In this document: one piece after another, positions 10,001 to 16,745 of the stretch
How positions within the stretch are numbered: the stretch's first letter is position 1
Layout: each line of letters opens with the position of its first letter
Assembly (NCBI RefSeq): GCF_017873215.1
Contig: NZ_JAGGKA010000011.1
Coordinates: 86,497-150,496 of the forward strand
DNA length: 64,000 nucleotides
Origin: Clostridium tetanomorphum
GTDB taxonomy: Bacteria; Bacillota; Clostridia; Clostridiales; Clostridiaceae
Direction: 5' to 3'
Translations under genes and position numbers: made by a program
The notes under the pieces: generated by a model
The model's input: the letters and a program-made list of their open reading frames with translations, nothing else
Told to the model about the DNA's origin: nothing
Databases searched by the model: none

Positions 10001-10602
10001 TTTCAGGACAAACTACTGCAGAAGAAGATTTAACAGAAAGTAAATTTAAAGGAATATACCATAATGAAATAGCTTCAGAATTATTATATGAAAAAAACTC
10101 AGGATATATAAATGTTGAAAAAGCTGGTAAAGCTGGAGATAAGGATTGGGAAGTTGATGTTCTAGAAGGTAAAATAACTGTTAAATTCAATACAAAAATA
10201 GCTAAAAACTCAGTGAACACAGATTACTTTACTTTTATAAGTGATAAAAGTTCAACTTTAAAAGTTAAAAGTGCAGAAGTTAAAGATAATACAATAATTT
10301 ACACATTAACTGATGAAGGTAAACAAAGATTACAACAAATAGGAACTCATGAAATAATAGTGATACCAGAAAAGAATATTGAAAGAATAGAAAGCAAAGA
10401 AGATTTGGAGGGAAACAGTAAGAAGTTTGAACCAAAATCATCAGAAAAAGATGAAAAACTTAAATTTAAAATTACTGTAGAAGAAAAAGATATAAAAGTA
10501 GTTAAAGAATCAGAAGAATTGAAGGAGACTAAAGAAACTATACCTGTAGAAAACAATACTGATAAAAAGTTAAATAATGATAATAAAAAAGGAGAGGTGT
10601 AA
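7093..10602 (+). CDS. Large CWB2 cell-wall-binding surface protein with Ig-like repeats
   Basis: A 1169-residue secreted protein. A signal peptide is evident (cleavage probably after NVQAA, about residue 27). It is followed by three cell-wall-binding repeat 2 modules (about 30-335), marked by recurring GADRF/GNSRYET/GSDRFDT, YADALS-type segments and VGG motifs. From about 340 to 1100 come repeated SbsA-type Ig-like modules with phrases such as KIYIEFDRAMDKES and LTVVYSEDV. The tail is Lys/Glu/Asn-rich. CWB2 modules anchor S-layer proteins non-covalently to wall polymers in clostridia. Its place directly behind a cobalamin riboswitch and four bases before a BtuF gene implies a role in corrinoid acquisition at the wall, which is inference. 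GGGAGG at 7076-7081 sets the start. Confidence 0.85.
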   Translation: MNKKNHKALASVAVMSLVLASTNVQAASQVTRMPGADRFTTAQTVAKESFKKAENVILVNGLGYADSVSATPFAKLKSAPILLTDALDKPSKDLLATLTELGVKNIYIVGGKGVVTEIMEKELGKSYKVERIGGNSRYETNAEIAKKVIAATKAEKAILVNGQDGYADALSVASIAATKGYPVIFGNKNKVPTDVKDAIKNVKEVLAVGGEGVLPEEIFKHIKAKRIAKGSDRFDTNLKVLEHFNGDFKFDNIFVAAGGDDSKSKFADALVASAAAAKHGAPVVLTGLGANKENVDKSIKYIKGKMGDKTKVTVVGGINSVSEAIEKEFKDKKQIPGKAEVKSVEAINLNQIKVIFDTKVHSSTAKDVTNYELDGIRLSKETAIAVSKDGGVLITLAKAESQGVEKTLKIRKGILTEDKSKFIKEDKFKIKFKDITPPTIKKVEANFGKKVVIEFSEAIFVEGKDKEEVLKILAEQLKINGENITRIGFESSLSKLKNSLKAKETNKDGFYIDGVEYYLGEALPGGTNKLYVPDGKNGEYLSDAVGWVVKENTMDFKVEEVTGKPTVKSIKGGSDGKIYIEFDRAMDKESLKRCKITLNNSYEIEDKAKLEKSDTQIKFEDVTNIRPGLNSVEIGNKLKDAYGNKIEDEIRLTFTATKDEKKPEVKYVLTADNNTLTVVYSEDVLENVAKSVGNYTLKDSRENKVIISEVKKVSKDVYSVITKEKLDGLKYTLEVKNTMDPSGNIMEDYTTIINGARVTPTVNEVVNTGKEKDGQKERLAILFGQEMKSSTINKIDNYKFKDGDGKVRSLPQDTNIKVSRDGKVARLELPETYIVKEKDKKVDSKLASKIVTAIIIDENVESVSGVKMGVDDTQYINASPTSKIKVSEEPMTLKKHRDNVIVELRYTGSIDKVGNKEDFKFKAGDKEITADRINVKGDFIEFRFKDSDEDLVERAGVDLQLKGLGEVIDFSGQTTAEEDLTESKFKGIYHNEIASELLYEKNSGYINVEKAGKAGDKDWEVDVLEGKITVKFNTKIAKNSVNTDYFTFISDKSSTLKVKSAEVKDNTIIYTLTDEGKQRLQQIGTHEIIVIPEKNIERIESKEDLEGNSKKFEPKSSEKDEKLKFKITVEEKDIKVVKESEELKETKETIPVENNTDKKLNNDNKKGEV

Positions 10603-10605
10603 TTT

Positions 10606-11763
10606 ATGAAAAAACTTTTGAGTATTTTTATTTGTGGAATGCTTATGGTTACACTTTTTGGATGTGCTGAAAAGCCTAAACAAGATAAAAACAGTGATTC
10701 TAAACAAGTAAATCAAGAGAAAATATCAAAAAATAAATCTGATAAAATTAAATATGCAACCAAATTTAATGTGGAATATTTAGATAATAATGTTAAGTTG
10801 GTAACAGATGGTGCTAATAGAAAATTATTATTAGTACCAAAAGGGCAAAAGAAACCAGAAGGATATGATAAAATTCCTGTGATTAATACTCCAATAGATA
10901 ATGTTTTATTATGTTCAAGTGTACATTCTTCTTTAATAAGACCTTTGGATGTATTTGATACAGTAAAGTGTGTTACAAAATATGATGTAGACCAAGGACA
11001 TATCGATGAAATAAATGACAGAATGAAGAAAGGTTCTATTACTTATGTAGGAAAACTTGCTGCATTGGATTATGAATTAATTAAATCTAAAAAACCAGAA
11101 GTAGCGTTTATTATATCAGTAGACGAACCCAAAGTTGGACCTAAACTTAAAGAATTAGGAATACCTTATGTTGTTGAAGCTTCATCCTTAGAAAATCATC
11201 CTTTAGGAAGAATGGAATGGATAAAGTTTATGTCTATTTTCTACAATAAAAAAGATGTAGCTGATAAATATTTACAAAAAGCTGAGGATACTATTAAAAG
11301 AATAGGTGAAAAAATTAAAGAAAAGGACAAGCCACTAGTAACAGCTGGAGTTTCATATAAAGGAAAATTTTCAGTAAGACGTGGAGGTTCATATCAAGCA
11401 AAGATGTATGATATAGTTGGTGGAAACTATGTGTTTAAGGATGTTGAAAGTAATAAGAGTGGAGCTTTTTCAATGACTTTTGAAGATTTTTATGCAAAGA
11501 GCATTAACTCAGATATATATATTTATGCTGAGAGTAGTAAGATACCTAAAAGCATAACAGATTTTGAAAAACAAGTGCCTATAATAAAAAATATGAAATC
11601 TATTAAAAATGGACAATTATGGGCAACACAACCTTGGTGGTCTCAATCAGTAGATAAGCTAGATGAAATTATGGAGGATTTAGCAGCAATTTGTCATCCA
11701 GAAGAGTTTAAAGATCATAAAATAAAACATTATTATAAAGTACCAAAAACAAGTGATAAATAA
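10606..11763 (+). CDS. btuF: BtuF-like corrinoid-binding lipoprotein 1
   Basis: A 385-residue lipoprotein (lipobox TLFGC, Cys20) with a charged linker to about residue 45 and a periplasmic-binding-like fold of the class III type used for cobalamin, haem and siderophores. Family features include the two-lobe layout joined by a long helix (about 190-240), the segment PLGRMEWIKF and the C-terminal helix beginning DLAAICHPEEF. It is translated from GGAGAGGTG overlapping the end of the CWB2 gene. It lies directly before the BtuC/BtuD genes, which identifies it as their substrate-binding partner. The cobalamin assignment rests on the riboswitch and on CbiZ/CobN context; haem or another tetrapyrrole cannot be excluded from sequence alone. 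Confidence 0.8.
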   Translation: MKKLLSIFICGMLMVTLFGCAEKPKQDKNSDSKQVNQEKISKNKSDKIKYATKFNVEYLDNNVKLVTDGANRKLLLVPKGQKKPEGYDKIPVINTPIDNVLLCSSVHSSLIRPLDVFDTVKCVTKYDVDQGHIDEINDRMKKGSITYVGKLAALDYELIKSKKPEVAFIISVDEPKVGPKLKELGIPYVVEASSLENHPLGRMEWIKFMSIFYNKKDVADKYLQKAEDTIKRIGEKIKEKDKPLVTAGVSYKGKFSVRRGGSYQAKMYDIVGGNYVFKDVESNKSGAFSMTFEDFYAKSINSDIYIYAESSKIPKSITDFEKQVPIIKNMKSIKNGQLWATQPWWSQSVDKLDEIMEDLAAICHPEEFKDHKIKHYYKVPKTSDK

Positions 11764-11822
11764 AAAAAGAAGACTTATAAAGAAATGTTGGTAATAGTTA
11801 GCTAAATGAGAAAGGTAAGTAT

Positions 11823-11848
11823 AGGAGGGTAAAATACTATACCCTCCT
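11823..11848 (+). promoter_or_regulatory. Perfect hairpin containing a Shine-Dalgarno-like arm
   Basis: AGGAGGGTA (11823-11831) pairs perfectly with TACCCTCCT (11840-11848) across an 8-base loop. It is not followed by a T run, so a terminator is unlikely. It may stabilise the btuF mRNA 3' end or tune translation of the permease, whose own GGAGG (11856-11860) is just downstream. Confidence 0.6.
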
Positions 11849-11865
11849 TTAAAATGGAGGAAAAA

Positions 11866-12894
11866 ATGGAGAGTATACATAAGGCAAAGTCTAAACATAT
11901 AGTTATTTTAGGTTTTTTTTTAATTTTAGCATTTTTTGTATTTGCATTTTGCATTGGAGTTGGTTCTATAAAGATAGATTTAAAAGAAGTTATACATATT
12001 ATTTTTAAAAATGAAGCTTTCAATCCTGAAAATAAAGATATTGTTATGGATATAAGATTTCCAAGGGCTTTAGCAACATTAATAGGTGGAGCTGGTTTAG
12101 CACTTTCAGGTTTATTACTTCAGATATTTTTTAAAAATCCTATAGTAGAACCCTATGTATTAGGAATTTCATCAGGTTCCACTTTGGTTGTAGCTTTGAT
12201 AATGCTTGGAGGAGTTACTTTAGGATTTGAAAACCCTTCTCCCTATATGTTGGTTTTAGGAGCTTTTTTAGGAGCTTTATTGGTAATGATGCTAGTAGTA
12301 GCTTTTGCCATAAAAGTGAAAGATATAGTAACTCTTTTAGTTATTGGTATAATGGTTGGATATATTTGCAGTGCTGTAACAAATTTTTTAATAGCTTTTG
12401 CAGATAAAGAGCAATTGTATGGATTTGTTATGTGGACAAAGGGAAGCTTTTCAGGATTTACATGGAATAACATAAATGTACTTATGGTTGTAGGAATTCC
12501 TATGATTATTGGTTCTTTTTTTGCAGTAAAACCTCTTAATGCATTTCTAATGGGAGAAGAATACGCTAAAAGCATGGGAGTTAATATAAAGAAATTTAGA
12601 TTAATAATTATATTAATTGCTAGTATATTGACTGCTGTGGTAACTGCCTTTACAGGTCCTATAGCATTTATAGGTCTTGCAGTTCCTCACATTTCAAGAC
12701 TTATTTTTAAAACTTCTGATAACAGAGTACTAATACCTGGTACAGTTATTCTAGGAGCTATAGTAACATCATTTTGTGATTTGATTTGCAGAACTTTATT
12801 TGCACCTACAGAATTATCAATTAGTTCTATAACATCTTTTATTGGAGCACCTATTGTAATATACCTCATACTTAAAAGGAGGGCGTCACTATGA
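11866..12894 (+). CDS. btuC: BtuC/FecCD-type permease
   Basis: About 342 residues with roughly ten hydrophobic helices in the FecCD/BtuC pattern. Characteristic parts are RFPRALATLIGGAGLALSG near the N-terminus and GPIAFIGLAVPHISRL near residue 265, the region that contacts the ATPase. It forms the membrane channel for a substrate delivered by the adjacent BtuF-like lipoproteins. An ATG at 11854 is also in frame, but the GGAGG at 11856-11860 sits five bases before the ATG at 11866, favouring the latter. The stop overlaps the ATPase gene by four bases (ATGA), so the two are translationally coupled. Confidence 0.9.
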   Translation: MESIHKAKSKHIVILGFFLILAFFVFAFCIGVGSIKIDLKEVIHIIFKNEAFNPENKDIVMDIRFPRALATLIGGAGLALSGLLLQIFFKNPIVEPYVLGISSGSTLVVALIMLGGVTLGFENPSPYMLVLGAFLGALLVMMLVVAFAIKVKDIVTLLVIGIMVGYICSAVTNFLIAFADKEQLYGFVMWTKGSFSGFTWNNINVLMVVGIPMIIGSFFAVKPLNAFLMGEEYAKSMGVNIKKFRLIIILIASILTAVVTAFTGPIAFIGLAVPHISRLIFKTSDNRVLIPGTVILGAIVTSFCDLICRTLFAPTELSISSITSFIGAPIVIYLILKRRASL

Positions 12895-14084
12895 TAACTT
12901 TAAACACTAAAGACCTTTCTGTAGGTTATGAAAATAAAATAATTGTTAAGGATATAAATATAAATATTGTAAAAGGAGAAACACTTTGTCTTTTAGGACC
13001 TAATGGTGCTGGCAAAACAACTATTTTAAGAACTATATCCAAGCTGTTAAAACCTATAAAAGGCATGGTCTATATAGAAGAAGAAAATATTAAAGATATA
13101 TCAAATAAAGAGCTTTCAAAGAAAATGTCTGTAGTTTTAACTAACAAATTTAATGGAGGATTAATGACAGTTTTTAATGTAGTGGCTATGGGTAGATATC
13201 CTTATACAGGATTTTTCGGATATTTAGGTAAAAAGGATATGGAAAAAATCTCTGAAGCTTTAAAGATAGTACATGCAGAAGATATCAAAGAAGCTTATTT
13301 TGATGAATTAAGTGATGGTCAAAAACAAAAGGTTTTAGTAGCAAGAGCCCTTGTACAGGAACCAGATATAATTGTTTTAGATGAACCTACAACACACTTA
13401 GATATAAAACATAGATTGGAGCTTATTGAAATACTAAGAAATCTTACAAAACAAAGAGGGATTACAGTAATATTATCTCTTCATGAAATAGATATGGCAT
13501 TAAAAAGTTGTGATAAGGTGGCCCTTGTAAATAAGGGAGAAATAGTTGCTTATGGTACTCCAGAAGATGTGGTAGATGAAGACACAATAGAAAAATTATA
13601 TGGAATAAAAGAAGCTAATTTTAATAATTTACTAGGTTCTATAGAACTTTCAAATAATAATAAACCTAAAGCTTTTGTTATAGGTGGCAGTGGATATGGA
13701 GCTTCTATATATAGGATACTTACCAAATATAATATAGGTTTTTATACCGGTGTTTTGCATGAAAATGATGTAGATTATGAAATAGCCAGAACTATAGGGT
13801 TACCTATATTAAAAGAGAAAGCCTTTGAAGGAATAAAAGATGAAAGTATTAAAAAAGCAAAAGAAATGATAGATGAGGTATCTTTTGTAATAGATTCAGC
13901 TTACCCAGTAGGATATATTAACAAAAGTAATTTACAATTAATTTTCTATGCGTTAAGTAAAGCTAAAAAAGTTTTTAGTTTTAGAAAAAAAGATGAGTGT
14001 ATAAAACTATATGGGAAAGAAAGTAAAAATATTGAATGTATAGATTGCATGTATACATTATTAGAAAAGTTTATTATTAAATAA
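12891..14084 (+). CDS. btuD: BtuD/FecE-type ATPase with extra C-terminal domain
   Basis: A 397-residue ABC ATPase. Residues 1-250 carry Walker A GPNGAGKTT, signature LSDGQKQK and Walker B IIVLDEPT with a downstream LHEID switch; they are the motor for the upstream BtuC permease. Residues about 260-397 are an additional domain that starts with KAFVIGGSGYGASIYRIL, a glycine-rich turn reminiscent of a Rossmann nucleotide fold, and contain several Cys near the end (IECIDCMYTLL). Normal FecE/BtuD proteins are about 255 residues. Similar extensions occur in some tetrapyrrole-associated transporters, to my recollection, but I know no proven function. It overlaps btuC by four bases. Confidence 0.88.
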   Translation: MITLNTKDLSVGYENKIIVKDININIVKGETLCLLGPNGAGKTTILRTISKLLKPIKGMVYIEEENIKDISNKELSKKMSVVLTNKFNGGLMTVFNVVAMGRYPYTGFFGYLGKKDMEKISEALKIVHAEDIKEAYFDELSDGQKQKVLVARALVQEPDIIVLDEPTTHLDIKHRLELIEILRNLTKQRGITVILSLHEIDMALKSCDKVALVNKGEIVAYGTPEDVVDEDTIEKLYGIKEANFNNLLGSIELSNNNKPKAFVIGGSGYGASIYRILTKYNIGFYTGVLHENDVDYEIARTIGLPILKEKAFEGIKDESIKKAKEMIDEVSFVIDSAYPVGYINKSNLQLIFYALSKAKKVFSFRKKDECIKLYGKESKNIECIDCMYTLLEKFIIK

Positions 14085-14117
14085 AAGTATAATTAATGAA
14101 TAGAGGGAGGAGATTTT

Positions 14118-15563
14118 ATGTATCAAAATACTAAAAAAAACAGCAAATCACTATTAGCTATCATACTAACTTTATTAATGTTCACATTAACAGCATGTAG
14201 TAACAAAGCTGGTGATTCAAAATCAGTATCTACAGATAATAAGGGAGAAGCTAAAAAGATAGTAGCTACTAAAATTGAGAAGGATAAAGTATATGTATCT
14301 TTAAAAGGGGCTTTTGAATATGTAGGGGGTAAATGTATAATTGATGGTAAAAATGCCACTGCTACAAATGAAAAAGATACAATAAAAGTTAATTCAGAAA
14401 GCAAAGAAGCTTATATAAATTCAACTAAGGTAGAAATAAAGGACATGCCTATAGTGAAAAAAGATGATGTATATGTTCCAATAGAATTCTTAAATGAAGT
14501 TCTTGATGCTAAAGTTACATATAATAAAGAAAATAAAACTCTTGATATAAGAAAAGAAATGCCTTTAAAGTATTCAAAAGGATTTAGCGTTAAATACTTA
14601 AAGGGTGGATTAAAGAAAGTGATAGATGGAGACAAGAGAACTTTAATTTTAGTTCCAAAGGGAAAAGAAGTACCTGAGGAGTATAAAAATGAAACAGTTA
14701 TAAATATTCCAATGAATAATGTACTTGCCGCGTCAACTACCCAAGGATGTTTATTAAGAGCTATACAGGAAATACCAAGTATAGCAGCAGTTACAACAAA
14801 GCAGGATCAGTGGCAAGTAAGTGAAGTTGCTGAGGGAATGAAAAATGGAAAGATAAAGTATGTTGGGAAAAACACTGCACCTGATTATGAAAAAATATCA
14901 TCTCTAAAGCCATCAATGGCGTTTGTTTATTCAGGGACTTATGGATTACATCCTATGATGAAAAAGTTTGATGAGTTAAAAATAAAATATGCTATAAATA
15001 ATGAATATCTTGAAGAAGATCCATTTGGAAGAATGGAATGGATTAAGTTTATAGCAGCATTTTATGATAAAGAAGACTTAGCAGAAAAATATTTTGATGA
15101 TGCTGTAAAAAAAGCAGAGAAAACTACTAAAAAAATTGCTAATGACAAGAAACCTAAAGTAGCATGGGGTATGGTTTATAAAGGTAAGGTTTATGTTCCA
15201 AAACCAGATTCCTATGTGGGGAAAATGATAGATATGGCTGATGGAGATTATGTATTTAAGAATGAAAAGATAATAAATGGTACTGTAACCCTTGAAGAAT
15301 TTTATGCAAAGGCAAAGGATGCAGATATTCTTATATATTCATCATTAAATCAGAATTCACCAACTCTTAAATCTGTAATTGATCAAGCACCAATATTAGA
15401 AAAAATAAAACCAGTTACAGATAAGAAAGTATGGTGTTTCAATCCAGATTATTATCAATCTGTAGATAAAACAGATGAATTAATAACAGATTTGGCAGCT
15501 ATTTTTCATTCAGATATGTATAAAGGATACAATGTTAAGCACTATATAAAATATACAAAGTAA
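14118..15563 (+). CDS. BtuF-like lipoprotein 2 with copper-amine-oxidase-type N-terminal domain
   Basis: A 481-residue lipoprotein (lipobox TLTAC, Cys27). Residues about 50-150 form a copper amine oxidase N-terminal-like domain, the wall- or stalk-type module common on clostridial surface proteins, recognisable by VYVPIEFLNEVLDAKVTYN and a closing LDIR strand. Residues about 155-480 are a second BtuF-like binding domain, clearly paralogous to the upstream lipoprotein: both share the LVPKGK segment, FGRMEWIKF and the NPDYYQSVDKTDELITDLAAI type C-terminus. The two may differ in ligand (for example complete cobamide against cobinamide) or distance from the membrane; that is inference. It is preceded by a strong GGGAGGAG site at about 14104. 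Confidence 0.8.
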   Translation: MYQNTKKNSKSLLAIILTLLMFTLTACSNKAGDSKSVSTDNKGEAKKIVATKIEKDKVYVSLKGAFEYVGGKCIIDGKNATATNEKDTIKVNSESKEAYINSTKVEIKDMPIVKKDDVYVPIEFLNEVLDAKVTYNKENKTLDIRKEMPLKYSKGFSVKYLKGGLKKVIDGDKRTLILVPKGKEVPEEYKNETVINIPMNNVLAASTTQGCLLRAIQEIPSIAAVTTKQDQWQVSEVAEGMKNGKIKYVGKNTAPDYEKISSLKPSMAFVYSGTYGLHPMMKKFDELKIKYAINNEYLEEDPFGRMEWIKFIAAFYDKEDLAEKYFDDAVKKAEKTTKKIANDKKPKVAWGMVYKGKVYVPKPDSYVGKMIDMADGDYVFKNEKIINGTVTLEEFYAKAKDADILIYSSLNQNSPTLKSVIDQAPILEKIKPVTDKKVWCFNPDYYQSVDKTDELITDLAAIFHSDMYKGYNVKHYIKYTK

Positions 15564-15602
15564 TTAGTAAGTATATTATTTCAGTAGGGAGGATTAGTAA
15601 TT

Positions 15603-16745
15603 TTGATGATATATAAATTGTCCACAGGAGACGAAGTCCACAGATATCAAAAAAGTATAGTTGTACAGTTTAAGGATGATAGAAAGGTTTTGAGTACATC
15701 TCTAATCAATGGAGGATATAAAGAGAATTTAAAGACTGTTTTTAATCATGATGCAAATCCAGGTGCAGGAATGGCTTGTTCTTTAAAAGCCCCTACCTAT
15801 AAAGAACATATGAATATAATAGCAGAGGAATTAGGATTGGATACTGAAACTACAGCCGGAATTTCAACTGCTGCTTCCATGGATAATGTATCTATAAAAA
15901 CTGAAAGTTATAGAGATATAACTGTAACTGCTATAGTAACTGGTGGAATTGAGGTTAATGGGGGAAGAGTAGGAGACCCCGGATCTTTCTATGAAAATGA
16001 AGGTGAATTTGAAGACATTAACCCAGGAACTATAAATATAATTTTATATATAGATGCAGACCTACCAGCAGAAACTATGACAAGAGCTCTTGTGACCTGT
16101 ACAGAGGCTAAAACTGCCGCAATTCAAGAATTAATGGAAGGAAGTAAATATTCAAGAGGTATTGCAACAGGCTCAGGAACAGATGGCACTATTATTGTTT
16201 CAAATAGTAAATCTAAAATGAAATTATTATTTTCAGGTAAGCATTCAAAATTAGGAGAGCTTATAGGTGTTGCAGTAAAAAAAGCAGTAAAAGAGGCATT
16301 GTTTTTACAAACTGGATTGTGTCCAGAAAAGCAGCACAGTATGCTTAGAAGAACAAAGCGTTTTGGAGTTAATGAAGAAGTAATTTGGAAGAAATATAAA
16401 TCTATAGTTAAGGAAAATGAAAATGGGAAGAAGCTTACAAAGGCTGAATTTATACATAACCTTGAAGTAGCAGATATGAAGGATGATTTGGTAACTTTAA
16501 CTTCTCTATATGTTCATTTATTAGATCAATTGGATTGGAAGCTTTTATCATCAAAAGAAGTTATGGAAGAAGGAAAAATAATTTTGAATAGAATAAAAGA
16601 AAAGTTTGGTGTAAATGAAGTGATTAATAAAGAGCAGAATATTAATTTTAGCAATGAACAGTGTGTTGATAAAATAATTGAATTTATGATAGATAATTTG
16701 ATTACTGTAATGGCGCATGTATCAGGAGGTTTTTATAATGTTTAA
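15603..16745 (+). CDS. cbiZ: Adenosylcobinamide amidohydrolase CbiZ, C-terminally extended
   Basis: Residues about 20-240 match the CbiZ family: FNHDANPG, TAGISTAASMDNVSI, AIVTGGIEVNGGRVGDPG and SRGIATGSGTDGTIIVSN. CbiZ cleaves the amide bond between the corrin ring and the aminopropanol arm of (adenosyl)cobinamide, giving cobyric acid, and so allows salvage or lower-ligand exchange. A further 140 helical residues (about 240-380) follow, which is longer than the usual family length of roughly 220-250. The start is either the TTG at 15603 or the ATG at 15606, after GGGAGG at 15587-15592. The 3' end overlaps cobN by eight bases and contains its ribosome binding site. The context supports salvage of imported corrinoids. 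Confidence 0.85.
   Translation: MMIYKLSTGDEVHRYQKSIVVQFKDDRKVLSTSLINGGYKENLKTVFNHDANPGAGMACSLKAPTYKEHMNIIAEELGLDTETTAGISTAASMDNVSIKTESYRDITVTAIVTGGIEVNGGRVGDPGSFYENEGEFEDINPGTINIILYIDADLPAETMTRALVTCTEAKTAAIQELMEGSKYSRGIATGSGTDGTIIVSNSKSKMKLLFSGKHSKLGELIGVAVKKAVKEALFLQTGLCPEKQHSMLRRTKRFGVNEEVIWKKYKSIVKENENGKKLTKAEFIHNLEVADMKDDLVTLTSLYVHLLDQLDWKLLSSKEVMEEGKIILNRIKEKFGVNEVINKEQNINFSNEQCVDKIIEFMIDNLITVMAHVSGGFYNV

Noticed and set aside
9588..10220. Long minus-strand reading frames opposite the CWB2 gene, as well as those opposite cobN, cheA and other genes
   Set aside because: They lie antisense to well-supported genes, have no convincing ribosome binding sites and show biased composition expected of shadow frames in AT-rich DNA.
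11823..11848. Transcription terminator between btuF and btuC
   Set aside because: The hairpin is strong but is followed by TTAAAATGG, not a T run, and the transport genes on either side belong together.
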